From assembly GCA_021776805.1 (NCBI GenBank), contig JAJFFD010000115.1:1-60003 (forward strand): a DNA stretch of 60,003 nt, written 5' to 3'. How positions within the stretch are numbered: the stretch's first letter is position 1; each line of letters starts with the position of its first letter. The position numbers and the translations under genes are program-made. The DNA comes from Planctomycetota bacterium. Its GTDB lineage: Bacteria > Planctomycetota > UBA1135 > UBA2386. Under the pieces are notes generated by a model, which was not told where the DNA came from, ran no database searches, and worked only from the letters and a program-made list of their open reading frames with translations. This document shows, in pieces, positions 41,984 through 51,142 of this stretch.

Positions 41984-42715
41984 ATGCCGCAAAAGGTTGC
42001 CGTCATCATTCCTGTCTTCAACGAAGAGGACAGTTTGCCCCTGGTTATCGCTGAGATCCCAGACAGCCACGTAGACGAGATAATCGTTGTCGACAATGGC
42101 TCGACAGACGACAGCAGCCGTGTTGCCTCGGATGCAGGTGCACGTGTTGTCTACGAGAGTCGCCGCGGCTATGGGGCCGCTTGCTTGGCCGGAATTGCGG
42201 CAGCCCAGGAGCATGAGATCCTTGTCTTCTTGGACGGTGACTACTCGGACTATCCCGAGGACATGGAATCGCTCCTGCTTCCCGTGCTGTCAGGAGAAGC
42301 GGATTTGGTCATCGGGACTCGCATGATGAACAAGGATTCGCGTCGAGCCCTTCTGCCTCAGGCTCGGTTTGGGAATTGGCTGGCTACCCGTTTGATGCGC
42401 CTGCTATTTGGTATCAGATGCAGTGATCTTGGGCCCTTTCGAGTGATTCGGCGCGAGTCCTTGCTGGCTCTGGGGATGTGCGACCGAGATTTCGGGTGGA
42501 CTGTCGAGATGCAGTTGCGGGCCAAGCTAGCCGGTCTGCGAGTGCGCGAGTTGCCCGTCAGATATCGGCAACGAGTTGGCAAGAGCAAGATCACTGGGAC
42601 CCTGAGGGGGACTCTCATGGCCGGATACAAGATCCTGCTGACCATCGGCGTGTACAGGCTCAAGCCACCCAGGCTCGCAGAGGGAGCTGCTCAGCAGTCG
42701 CCTGATAAGGATTGA
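41984..42715 (+). CDS. GT2-family glycosyltransferase (dolichol-P-mannose-synthase-like)
   Basis: A 243-residue GT-A fold enzyme. VAVIIPVFNEEDSLP at the N-terminus, IIVVDNGSTDDSS, and the metal motif FLDGDYSDYPED, then a C-terminal RYRQRVGKSKITGT-like block typical of polyprenyl-phosphate sugar transferases. No C-terminal membrane anchor is obvious. It starts 8 bp after the histidine kinase stop. It may supply a lipid-linked sugar to the TMTC-like transferase encoded 700 bp downstream (inference). Confidence 0.9.
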   Translation: MPQKVAVIIPVFNEEDSLPLVIAEIPDSHVDEIIVVDNGSTDDSSRVASDAGARVVYESRRGYGAACLAGIAAAQEHEILVFLDGDYSDYPEDMESLLLPVLSGEADLVIGTRMMNKDSRRALLPQARFGNWLATRLMRLLFGIRCSDLGPFRVIRRESLLALGMCDRDFGWTVEMQLRAKLAGLRVRELPVRYRQRVGKSKITGTLRGTLMAGYKILLTIGVYRLKPPRLAEGAAQQSPDKD

Positions 42716-42835
42716 TCTGTCGTAGAATTCGACATACAGGAGTAGGCGGCTGGTAATTGGCTCAACTGCAGGTGGCTGATCATCCGATCTAGTACTGGGC
42801 CATAGTGTCCGGAACGAGCGAGAGTTGAGCGTCCC

Positions 42836-43339
42836 ATGGCGAAGAACTACCAGCGCCGAAAGCAAATCGTCGTCAACAAGAAGTACCAGAACAGGATCAT
42901 CTTCGCGATCTCCTGGCCGCCGGCACTCTGCCTGGTATTGACGGCTGTGGCTCTTGGCGTTTTCTGCTGGAAGCTGAGCATCGAGGCCTACGAGGCAGAT
43001 GCCGACTTGCCTAGTCTCGTCCCGGTTTTCCTCACGACGGTTGGTTTCTTGGTGCTCGCCTCTGTATTTCAGTTCTTCAATGCCTTGAAGTTCTCGCACA
43101 GAGTCGCTGGTCCGGTTGTCAATATAGCGCGAATCCTCAAAGCGATTCGCGGCGGCGACCTGAGTGCCCGCGTTCATCTCCGCCGAGGTGACCTGGTGAT
43201 GGACATTGCTGATGAGGTCAATGGCTTCCTTGATTGGCTCGAGGATCACCCGCCTACAGGATCGGAGCAGGATAACGCCTCCGATGAGGAGAGCGGATCC
43301 GAGGCGGAGCTGACTGCGAGTGATCAAACTCAGGATTGA
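42836..43339 (+). CDS. Membrane protein with a HAMP domain but no output domain
   Basis: A 167-residue protein: a basic cytosolic N-terminus (KNYQRRKQIVVNKKYQNR), two membrane helices (about 22-45 and 62-83), and a HAMP-like segment (KFSHRVAGPVVNIARILKAI, then RGGDLSARVHLR and an Asp/Glu-rich helix). The chain ends after a short acidic tail, so there is no kinase, cyclase or methyl-accepting part. Stand-alone HAMP proteins of this form are known in planctomycetes and deltaproteobacteria; their function is unclear. Confidence 0.82.
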   Translation: MAKNYQRRKQIVVNKKYQNRIIFAISWPPALCLVLTAVALGVFCWKLSIEAYEADADLPSLVPVFLTTVGFLVLASVFQFFNALKFSHRVAGPVVNIARILKAIRGGDLSARVHLRRGDLVMDIADEVNGFLDWLEDHPPTGSEQDNASDEESGSEAELTASDQTQD

Positions 43340-43412
43340 GCCTGTTTCGCCGAGCTTGCAGGCGCCATCGGCGAGCTGTTACATAGCGGGCTGAGCCTCT
43401 TCCGCGCCAGCG

Positions 43413-45467
43413 ATGACCAAGGATAGCCAGCAGCCTGGGTTGGGTGCCGGCAAGCTGATTCTGATTCTGCTTGCCTGCCTAGCCATCTACCTGCCGACGA
43501 CCGGCAATGGCTTCGTAATGGACGATGAGTACATCGTCCAGGAAATGGTCCCCGGTGGCGTCGTCAACCGCATGGTCGCTGAATGGCAGGGGTTGGGTGC
43601 CTACTTCACGACGCCTTATTGGAGTGTGGCGGCCAATCCGGATCAACTCTACCGACCTGTCACGATCTTGAGCTATGCGCTGGTGTCTCAGCAGTTGCAG
43701 AGTTTGGTGGGAACTGCAGAGGCAGCGCAGCACTGGGTGAACATTCTTCTGAATGTCTGGGCGGTCTATCTTGTGGTTCTCTTGCTGCGTGCCATGCGTG
43801 TTCGCCCTGAAGTGGCTGCAGTTGCGGCGGTGCTCTTCGGAATGAACGCCATCCATAGTGAGGCCGTGGCGAATGTGATTGGTCGTGCGGAGATTCTTGC
43901 CTTCTGCTTTGGCGCGGCAGGTGCGCTCGCCTTCCTGCGATCCAGGGAGGGGGACCTGATCAGTAGAATCGGCTTCCTTGTCCTTTCAGCCTTCCTCTTG
44001 TTCCTTGCCTTCTGTTCCAAGGAGAGTGCCTTGGCATGGGTTGGCTTCTTGCCGGTTCTAGTTCTCGTTCAAACCTGGCGAGAGGATCCTGGTGCTGAGC
44101 TTCGCTCGATTGCCAAGAGCTGGCTGCCCATGATTCTGCCAGTCCTGGTTCTCCCACTGGTGGCCTTCTTTTGGTTGCGGGGTATTGCCCTGACAGAGGT
44201 GGGTGTCGGCTACAACGTGGACTATGTGGCCAACCCGCTATTCCATACTAGTTGGGATCGTCGGATCATGACGGCGGTCATGCTTTGGGGCTACGGACTA
44301 TGGAAGGTCATTCTGCCTCTGCACTTGTCGAGTGACTATGGGGCTGAGGTCTTCCCGCTAGTGACCTCGCCCACCAATGGTGCTTTCATGCTGGCCAGTC
44401 TGGCACTTGGTTCTCTGCTGATTATCGGTCTTCGACAACCGCGTCGGCAGCCCTTGCTCTTCGCAGCGATCGCCTGCTTCTTCGGCTTCAGCTTCATTAC
44501 TTCGAACGTAGCCTTCGCTACCGGCGTGAGCTTTGCTGAACGGCTCTTTTATACGCCGAGCCTTGCTCTGTGTATTGCGTATGCGTGGGCATGGGAGATG
44601 CTCGATGGAAAGTGGAGGAAGGTGCTCTTATGGGGAGCCGTTCTTTGGACCATCCTTGGCGCCGTGCGAATATGGGAGCGCAATGCGGATTGGCACGACA
44701 CGGTCACCCTTGCTCTACGTGATAGTGAAAAGGAACCGCTCTCGGTTCGTCTTGCGATGATTGCCGCTCAGCGGCTTGGAAGCGAAGGAGCACAGGACCC
44801 AGCTAAGCTTGAGGAAGCCCGATTGAAGTTGGCTACGGTCTATGCGGTTCAGTCACAGATCCCTCGAGTCTCGCAGGCACTTGGTGCGATCGCCCTTCGT
44901 AGGGGGCAGCAAGCTCGAAACCCGCAGCTTCGCCATCGGCACTTCAAGGAAGCTGAGGACTATTTCATGCAGGGCTTCCGTTCACCGTACTTCGACAAGG
45001 AGACCCAGGGGCCAGATTTGCAAGCGGATCTGGCGCAGGCCTTGAGTGGCTTGGGGCAGGACCTTGCGGCCTTGGAGCAATTGAGTAAGTCATTGGACGC
45101 TCGGCCTGGCAACAAGGCGCGCCTCCAAGCCCTCTTCAATCTGAACCTGTCGCCTTGGCCGAATGGCGTCTTGAACAAGTATCTGCAACAGGCTGAGCTG
45201 TACTATCCAGAAGACCCCGCCTGGTCCCGTCCCAAGGCCATCATGGCTGTCGAAGCAGGGCAGCTAGATATCGCGGAGCGGCATTTTGCGGTGACTCTAG
45301 AGGTTGATCCAGCCGACTGGGAAACGCGGATCAGCTTCGCACGATGCCTGCACGCCAATGGCAAGCGGCAGGCTGCGCTCGAGGAGCTCGATCGTGTCAT
45401 CGAAGCTCCGGCGACACCCGCGTCTGTCCGTGAGGATATGCGGGGCCTGCGTGAGTCCTGGCTCTGA
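43413..45467 (+). CDS. TMTC/PMT-like membrane glycosyltransferase with TPR tail
   Basis: A 684-residue protein. About ten membrane helices within residues 12-390 follow the GT-C layout; an acidic MDDEYIVQ motif in the first extracytoplasmic loop (about 35-42) is where PMT and TMTC enzymes have their catalytic Asp-Asp/Glu. Residues about 400-684 are TPR repeats (HRHFKEAEDYFMQGF, QALSGLGQDLAALEQLSKSL, AGQLDIAERHFAVTLEVDP). In animals TMTC proteins transfer mannose to cadherins; bacterial relatives are largely unstudied. Protein O-glycosylation is a plausible role here. Confidence 0.85.
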   Translation: MTKDSQQPGLGAGKLILILLACLAIYLPTTGNGFVMDDEYIVQEMVPGGVVNRMVAEWQGLGAYFTTPYWSVAANPDQLYRPVTILSYALVSQQLQSLVGTAEAAQHWVNILLNVWAVYLVVLLLRAMRVRPEVAAVAAVLFGMNAIHSEAVANVIGRAEILAFCFGAAGALAFLRSREGDLISRIGFLVLSAFLLFLAFCSKESALAWVGFLPVLVLVQTWREDPGAELRSIAKSWLPMILPVLVLPLVAFFWLRGIALTEVGVGYNVDYVANPLFHTSWDRRIMTAVMLWGYGLWKVILPLHLSSDYGAEVFPLVTSPTNGAFMLASLALGSLLIIGLRQPRRQPLLFAAIACFFGFSFITSNVAFATGVSFAERLFYTPSLALCIAYAWAWEMLDGKWRKVLLWGAVLWTILGAVRIWERNADWHDTVTLALRDSEKEPLSVRLAMIAAQRLGSEGAQDPAKLEEARLKLATVYAVQSQIPRVSQALGAIALRRGQQARNPQLRHRHFKEAEDYFMQGFRSPYFDKETQGPDLQADLAQALSGLGQDLAALEQLSKSLDARPGNKARLQALFNLNLSPWPNGVLNKYLQQAELYYPEDPAWSRPKAIMAVEAGQLDIAERHFAVTLEVDPADWETRISFARCLHANGKRQAALEELDRVIEAPATPASVREDMRGLRESWL

Positions 45468-45478
45468 GGCAGTTATCC

Positions 45479-46561
45479 CTAGTACAGAAGTCGACGGCTG
45501 TACTTCTCTCTCAGGTCGAAGACGAGGCTTTCCTGACCTAGTCTCCGTTTGGTTGCCGCGATAGTGGCGAGGAATTCGTCGTTTGGATTCATCACGTAGA
45601 ACTCGTTCTTGAAGAACTTGCGTTTGATGAATTCCAATCCGTATGGGGTTTCGACAGGACCTACGAAGCTGTTATCAGGAATCGTCCAGGCAGAGCGACA
45701 GATCGCGGCCGGAAGGCGAGGGTCGAATCTCTTGATGCCTTCTAGAAGGCCACCGTTCCTCGAGGTTCGGCGGTCTTCGGACATGAGTATCGCTACCTCT
45801 TCGAAATTCGAACCATCCTCCTCGAGCCGGGCCCGAACACTCGCAAGCCGCTCCATGGCTTTCTGCCGGGCTTCCCCAGTGAGTAATTCGAGAGTCCTTG
45901 GATCGCGGTGCTGGATGAGAATGTGTGAGATGGTGACTGCGCCCCCAAAGATGTTTGCGTAGGAAGCGTAGAAGTCCAAGAGCTCCTCACGCTCGCTCAG
46001 ATCGGTGCCCTCAACAAGGAAATTGAGCCAGCCATCCAGTTCTGTTCGGAGTCCGGACCTGCTCTGAAAATCTGTCAGGAGCTTGTTGACGCGGGCTTGT
46101 GTGAGCTCGAGAGGGTGGCCGCTGCGTTCGCGTTCCGCAGCATAACCGGCTAGCCAATCCTCGAAGCCATGCTTGAGCTCGGCGGCGAGAAACTCCCGGG
46201 CATCAGCCATGCTCGAACCCCTTCGGTCAGCCTCCTTTTCGAGGCAGAGGATGTCAGCGTATTGCCTCACCCACACTGACATGCTTGGGTGGGTGAAGGT
46301 AGGCTTGCCTGCGGGAGTTGCCAGAAAACTGATAAGCCCTGGCCGATGTCTGGTTTGGATGTGAGTCAGCATCTGAGTCAGGGTGTAGGGCTCGCCTGCG
46401 ACGATGCAGATCACACGATCCTTGTCTCGCGGCCATTCGAGCTTCTGTGGCCAATCTCCGATGGCAGCGGCTGTTGGCTCCTGGGCCGGTGGCTGAGGAT
46501 CTTGCGCCGGCAAGAGATGGCACGAGAAGAGAGAGATGATCGTGATGACTGGCCAAGACAT
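45479..46561 (-). CDS. Secreted parvulin-type peptidyl-prolyl isomerase
   Basis: A 360-residue exported protein. The ATG at 46561 opens a signal peptide (MSWPVITIISLFSCHLLPAQ); the open frame to 46594 leaves only 3 bp to the divergent galactokinase start. N-terminal helical SurA-like chaperone part (about 60-200), then a rotamase domain at about 208-312 with ISHILIQHRDP, NGGLLEGIKRF and VGPVETPYGLEFIKRKFF. Likely assists folding of envelope proteins. A 7-bp hairpin covers its last codons. Confidence 0.87.
   Translation of the reverse strand: MSWPVITIISLFSCHLLPAQDPQPPAQEPTAAAIGDWPQKLEWPRDKDRVICIVAGEPYTLTQMLTHIQTRHRPGLISFLATPAGKPTFTHPSMSVWVRQYADILCLEKEADRRGSSMADAREFLAAELKHGFEDWLAGYAAERERSGHPLELTQARVNKLLTDFQSRSGLRTELDGWLNFLVEGTDLSEREELLDFYASYANIFGGAVTISHILIQHRDPRTLELLTGEARQKAMERLASVRARLEEDGSNFEEVAILMSEDRRTSRNGGLLEGIKRFDPRLPAAICRSAWTIPDNSFVGPVETPYGLEFIKRKFFKNEFYVMNPNDEFLATIAATKRRLGQESLVFDLREKYSRRLLY
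45481..45504 (-). terminator. Hairpin at the PPIase stop codon
   Basis: AGTACAG-AAGTCGACGG-CTGTACT: 7-bp perfect stem with a 10-nt loop, beginning in the stop codon (45479-45481) of the minus-strand gene. It lies in the 11-bp convergent junction with the TMTC-like gene. No U-tract on either strand. Confidence 0.35.
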
Positions 46562-46597
46562 TGTCGAGTTGAACCCCTGGAGAATGTATAGCATCGA

Positions 46598-47803
46598 ATG
46601 GCCGATCAGTCACCGATGCCTGAATCACAGCAATTATCCAAGGCCGCAGAACAGGTCCTTGCAGCTTTCCAGAAAGCGGTCCCGCGGGTAAAGCCCCTGC
46701 TCTGCTTTGCGCCCGGGAGAGTGAATCTCCTCGGTGCCCACTTGGATTACAACGGTGGAGATGTGTTGCCAGTCGCCGTAGACCAGGGAGTCTACGTAGC
46801 AGCGGCCATGCGCTCAGATGCCAGGGTCTCTGTATGCAGTCTGAATGAGCAGGCCAGATTCGACTGCGACATCGATGAGCTAGCTTCACTTGCAGCAAAT
46901 AGGCTGGGTTGGGCCGCATATCCGATAGGAGTGTTCTTGGTCATGTCCAAGAAGGTCGAGATGCACCAGGGAGTCGATCTGTGGTTTGCAGGAGACGTGC
47001 CGATAGGCGCGGGGCTTTCCTCGTCCGCGGCTCTCGAGCTAGCTACGGCCTTTGCCTTGAACGAGCTTTATCAAATCGGATTCGACAGAGTGGAGTTGGC
47101 CAGAATCGCACACCAAGCTGAGAACGAGTATGTCGGCCTCGACTGCGGCATCATGGATCAGTTCGCGTCGGCGCTCGCTGCAAGCGGTGGCGCTCTCCTC
47201 CTGCACTGCCGGGATGGCAGCTTTGAGCAGGTGCCGATCGCTGCGGATCAAGTTGAGATTCTGGTCATGAACTCGTTGAAGCAGCGCAGTCTTGGTGAGA
47301 CTGGGTTCAACGATCGAGTCCGGGAGTGTGCGGGTGCTCTACGCGTGCTCCAGGAAGAATGTGGCCATCGTGCGTTCCTGTGTGACTATCAGCAGCAAGA
47401 CTTGGAGTCTGTGGCCGGCAAGCTCGACCCAGTCGCGCACAAGCGTGCTAGGCACGTTATCCTCGAGATGCAGAGAGTGCAGAAGGGCGTGCAAAGTCTG
47501 CGATCTGGAGACCTGTCGAGATTCGGTGAGGCAGTCAACGCCAGTCATCGATCAACCGCGGTCGACTATGAAGTTTCCTGTCCGGAGCTCGATGTGCTGA
47601 CTGAAAGTGCGTCTAGCCTACCAACTGTATTTGGTTCGCGGCTCACGGGCGCAGGTTTCGGTGGCTGTGCGATTGCTCTTGTGAAGCCAGGGTGCAGTTC
47701 TGAAGTGAGTGAGGTTGTGGCCGAGAGCTTCCGCTGCAGGTTTGGGGTGGAACCAGCGTTCTATGTGCTGAGGTCTGGCCTGGGGATGAGGCGCATTTCC
47801 TAG
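46598..47803 (+). CDS. galK: Galactokinase-family GHMP kinase
   Basis: A 401-residue GHMP kinase that phosphorylates a sugar at C1, most likely galactose. The N-terminal signature is PGRVNLLGAHLDYNGG (39-54), the ATP loop is PIGAGLSSSAALELA (about 132-146), the catalytic-base Asp is in CGIMDQFAS (Asp 187), and the C-terminal GHMP motif is RLTGAGFGGCAIAL. In canonical galactokinases the signature reads G-E-H-T-D-Y; here Glu is Ala and Thr is Leu, so specificity may differ. Alternatives are N-acetylgalactosamine or related sugar-1-kinases. No galT or galE nearby. Starts 36 bp from the divergent PPIase start. Confidence 0.85.
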   Translation: MADQSPMPESQQLSKAAEQVLAAFQKAVPRVKPLLCFAPGRVNLLGAHLDYNGGDVLPVAVDQGVYVAAAMRSDARVSVCSLNEQARFDCDIDELASLAANRLGWAAYPIGVFLVMSKKVEMHQGVDLWFAGDVPIGAGLSSSAALELATAFALNELYQIGFDRVELARIAHQAENEYVGLDCGIMDQFASALAASGGALLLHCRDGSFEQVPIAADQVEILVMNSLKQRSLGETGFNDRVRECAGALRVLQEECGHRAFLCDYQQQDLESVAGKLDPVAHKRARHVILEMQRVQKGVQSLRSGDLSRFGEAVNASHRSTAVDYEVSCPELDVLTESASSLPTVFGSRLTGAGFGGCAIALVKPGCSSEVSEVVAESFRCRFGVEPAFYVLRSGLGMRRIS

Positions 47804-47816
47804 GTTATCACGACCT

Positions 47817-49901
47817 TCAAAAGGACAGGGAATACTCGCGACTCTTGTTGGCTTCGACTTCATCCCTGTGGAACCAGGCTGGCTTGTACTGGCCCTGACT
47901 GTAGAGGGGCGCTTGGTCTGCGAAGTGCGGGGAGTCCTGGTTCGCAGATTGCCCGAAGGGCAGAATGCTCATTGCCCTGGCGCGGCCTGAGAAGTCAACG
48001 AGCATGGCGTAGGAGGTTCCATACTCGGCGATTCTCCGACCCCCGCGGAGAGTGCCTCGGGTAGGTCGGAGTGCCGGAGACAGGTTGCCGCCATACCCTG
48101 CGCAGGGCAGGTCGAGTTCTCCGATTTGAAGTCTGCTGTAGTCACCCCAGGGAGCATCCAGGCTGCCGAATTCATCAATCGTCTCCTTGGCTGCTTCCAC
48201 CATGATCTGGAAGACGTCATTCGGGTCCGAGATTCCCTCGCTGAGAAGGACTTGGATTCTTGGATGTTGACCAATCTGCACGAAGTAGATGGCTCCACGG
48301 GAGTCGATGTCTGTGTGGCGATCCCAGTCTCTGAGAGTCTGCGAGCACTGTGAAAGCAGGTTCTGGTCGCCGGCGAAGTTGTCCCCAAGCAACCCGATCG
48401 CTTCGAGAAGTGGCGGAATGACCCTGTCGGCCAATTCGACTCGTGTGTCTGCTGCGTACTGACGCATCTCTTCCCAGCTGATACTCGAATTGGCTTCGAG
48501 TAGCTCTCGAAGCCGCCGTGAGCGGCTGTTCGGAGCATCCCCAATCATGTAGGGAGGGAAATTGTCCGAACTCAATTGCGGGTCAGCACAAACACTTGCA
48601 GGCCCACTATTCGTATTCAGCATGATTCCTGATTGATCCCCGCTGCTTTGAGGCAATTCACTGGATGCGTGGTACCCCATCCACTCTGCCCACTGCTCGC
48701 TGGCAGGGCGGATAGTCTTTGACGAGATGCGCGTATCTCTAACTGGAACACGACCACTGCTGATGAAGTAGCTGTCGCCTGCTGTGTCGATACTCAGGAT
48801 GTTGAAGAGCGGGAGGCCTTGCTCAGCGATTGGGGCACGCAGAGAGTCCACGTTTCTTGCCTTTGCCATGTCGTAGAGCTGGCGTAGGTCGCGGGATGAT
48901 TCGATTCTGGGGATAGAAAATGCGTAGGCGACGCCCTCTCCCTGAGCAACGACCGGTCCGAAGCGGGTCTTGAGAAACTGGTTCTTGCGATTGACGATTC
49001 CGCCTGGTGTTGCGACTCCGAGAGATTCGATGGTGGACGAAATGTCTTCCCAGCCTTCGGGGCCACGATACTGAAGTGGATTGCCTGGATTCAATTCGAG
49101 TGCAAACACGTCTCCCAGGTCGGGACTGTTCACTGTCATGCTCCAGGCGACTCTGCCGTTGTGTCCCATGCCAACGTACGGGAGCCCCAGGAAGGTAGCG
49201 CCCATTACATTGAGATCCGGACCACTCAGATGAACTTCGTAGAATCGCGTCCAGCCATGCAGAGCGAGATGAGGATCCATGGACAGCATGGCGGCGCCGG
49301 TCTCTGATCGATTGGGTCCAACGGCGAATTGATTGGATGCCATTGGCGCTCGTGCGCCGGCTTCCATGCCTGCAAGGCGGATGTACTCGATGCCCGCCGT
49401 GCGCAGGTCCCTTTCGCAATGCGGAAGGGTGAACATCAGGTTGGAGTAGAGCGCCAGGGCAACCCCGTCCTCAGGTGAAACCTCCTTGACCCACACAGGA
49501 ATGTCGGCGCGATGCTCATTGATGAACGCGTTGATGCCAGCCGCGAACGACTCGAAGTGTATGCGCACATCAGGGTCGAGCTCAGCGAACCCTGCCCTTG
49601 CCTGTTCGGGAATGCCGAAGGCTCGCACCAAGATGTCCTGCGGAAGTGACAGCTCGCCTTCGATCTCGGCAAGTCGCCCAGCGGCACGAAGGTAATTCTT
49701 GGCCAGGTTCTCCAGTTGATCTTCTGCCTGGGCGTAGCCTGCGCCGAAAAACAGCCCACTCTCTGTGTCGGAGTAGATGTGTGGCACGCCGTAGTTGTCG
49801 CGGACAATCCTGACGTTGCCGTTCTGTCCGCGATCAGGAGTGCTGCAGCTGACTGACGTCAGAACAAAAAGAGATGCCAACAGGAACCTCGGTATCCCCA
49901 T
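47817..49901 (-). CDS. Penicillin-acylase-family Ntn-hydrolase lipoprotein
   Basis: A 694-residue predicted lipoprotein (signal ends LTSVSC, Cys 19). The Ntn-hydrolase family is synthesised as a precursor that cleaves itself before the catalytic Ser. Alpha-chain motifs: NYGVPHIYSDTESGLFFGAG near 36-55. The autocleavage site is PMASNQFAVG (Ser 189, Asn 190), then LSMDPHLAL and GMGHNGRVAWSMTVN. Relatives cleave acyl-homoserine lactones, cephalosporins or other N-acyl amides, so the substrate is open. Its ATG directly follows the stop of the upstream acyl-CoA dehydrogenase gene on the minus strand. Confidence 0.9.
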   Translation of the reverse strand: MGIPRFLLASLFVLTSVSCSTPDRGQNGNVRIVRDNYGVPHIYSDTESGLFFGAGYAQAEDQLENLAKNYLRAAGRLAEIEGELSLPQDILVRAFGIPEQARAGFAELDPDVRIHFESFAAGINAFINEHRADIPVWVKEVSPEDGVALALYSNLMFTLPHCERDLRTAGIEYIRLAGMEAGARAPMASNQFAVGPNRSETGAAMLSMDPHLALHGWTRFYEVHLSGPDLNVMGATFLGLPYVGMGHNGRVAWSMTVNSPDLGDVFALELNPGNPLQYRGPEGWEDISSTIESLGVATPGGIVNRKNQFLKTRFGPVVAQGEGVAYAFSIPRIESSRDLRQLYDMAKARNVDSLRAPIAEQGLPLFNILSIDTAGDSYFISSGRVPVRDTRISSKTIRPASEQWAEWMGYHASSELPQSSGDQSGIMLNTNSGPASVCADPQLSSDNFPPYMIGDAPNSRSRRLRELLEANSSISWEEMRQYAADTRVELADRVIPPLLEAIGLLGDNFAGDQNLLSQCSQTLRDWDRHTDIDSRGAIYFVQIGQHPRIQVLLSEGISDPNDVFQIMVEAAKETIDEFGSLDAPWGDYSRLQIGELDLPCAGYGGNLSPALRPTRGTLRGGRRIAEYGTSYAMLVDFSGRARAMSILPFGQSANQDSPHFADQAPLYSQGQYKPAWFHRDEVEANKSREYSLSF

Positions 49902-51077
49902 CTATACCTCTCTCAACGGGCGGGCAATCAGCCCCTTGAGGGTGAAGTTGCTCCCCTCGCCTACTCGGGTTACGAACAGATCGTTGTGATGCCTGATCAG
50001 CCCGAATTCATCGAGGCAGGCAACACCTCCACAAACCTCCATAGCGAGTACCAGAAGGTCGCTCGCACACCTGCTCGAATCGACCTTGACCTTCGCGGCT
50101 TGTTCTCTGCTGAGGTGTCCCTTGTCGTAGAGGTCACAGCAGTGTATGAGCCATGTCAGGTTTCGCTCCAGGGCGATGTCCATGTCGACGATCACATCCT
50201 GCACTCTCTGAAAGCGCCCGATCGGTTGGTTGCCGAATTGGATGCGCTCTTCTGCATAGATTCGGCATTTGTCCAGGGCAAAGGCAAGTGAGCCCAGGGC
50301 TAGTGCCGCAATGAACAGGCGCCCTCCGTTGAGCGTGTTCACCATTACCTTGAAGCCCTCACCTTCGGTGCCGAGGATCGCGCTGCCAGGCACGCTGACG
50401 TTCTCGAAGATGATGGATCCAGTGCTGGATTGCTCCCAGACCTTCTTGCCACTCATCTCCTGGTAGTGAACGCCTTCGGCATCCATTGGGACAATGAAAC
50501 AGGTAGTGGTGCGTCCTGCAGGCGCGTCAGGATGAGCCAGGGCATGCACAATTACGTGGCTCGCCCAACGCGCATTCGTAGACCAGCACTTTTCGCCATT
50601 GATGATCCACGAGTCGCCAGCTCTTGTGGCGGTGACTTCGGGATTGGCTGCATCTGAACCTCGCCCCGGTTCCGTCAGTCCGAAGACAAACATCCGTTTT
50701 CCGGCGGCCAGATCTGGGAGATGGGCGGATTTCTGGTCCTCAGTTCCGAAGAGCTGCAGCGGTTTTGCCCCGAGGGAGATAGCGGCGCCAGGAGTGATTG
50801 CGGCTGATTGGCTGTGGTAGCTAATCGCTAGGCCCATGAGAAGCAGATCCAGGTGCTTGCCACCTTGCCCGCCGTACTCGTCGGCGATTGGCAAGCCGAA
50901 CAGGCCCATCTCACCCATCTTGGCGATGCACTCGTCAGGAATGAGCCGGTGCTCTCGCTCCCAGGCAAGAACTTGCGGGGCTATTTCTTCGTCAGCGAAG
51001 TCGCGGACTACTTTGTAGAAATCGAACTGGTCGTCACCCAGTAGTTGCTTGAGGTAGGTATCTAGTCTCCGAGCCAT
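49902..51077 (-). CDS. Acyl-CoA dehydrogenase
   Basis: FAD enzyme (391 residues) that introduces an alpha-beta double bond into an acyl-CoA. FAD and substrate blocks: GLPIADEYGGQGG near 60, FVFGLTEPGRGSDAA near 130 and WIINGEKCWSTNARWA. The C-terminal catalytic Glu region is RVGEGSNFTLKGLIAR, the placement seen in glutaryl- and short-chain enzymes. No ETF or other beta-oxidation genes are nearby. It abuts the penicillin-acylase-family gene with no gap, so the two are probably one transcript; possibly the acylase releases an acyl chain (inference). Confidence 0.94.
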   Translation of the reverse strand: MARRLDTYLKQLLGDDQFDFYKVVRDFADEEIAPQVLAWEREHRLIPDECIAKMGEMGLFGLPIADEYGGQGGKHLDLLLMGLAISYHSQSAAITPGAAISLGAKPLQLFGTEDQKSAHLPDLAAGKRMFVFGLTEPGRGSDAANPEVTATRAGDSWIINGEKCWSTNARWASHVIVHALAHPDAPAGRTTTCFIVPMDAEGVHYQEMSGKKVWEQSSTGSIIFENVSVPGSAILGTEGEGFKVMVNTLNGGRLFIAALALGSLAFALDKCRIYAEERIQFGNQPIGRFQRVQDVIVDMDIALERNLTWLIHCCDLYDKGHLSREQAAKVKVDSSRCASDLLVLAMEVCGGVACLDEFGLIRHHNDLFVTRVGEGSNFTLKGLIARPLREV

Positions 51078-51142
51078 TGGAGAGGATTGTTAACCCAGCT
51101 GGGGCAGGATGCCACACCGATCCTCAGGCTCGGGAGCAGGAG

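Noticed and set aside
42712..42738. TTGATC and CATACA as a promoter before the HAMP gene
   Set aside because: Poor -10 match and a long distance to the start; not better than background.
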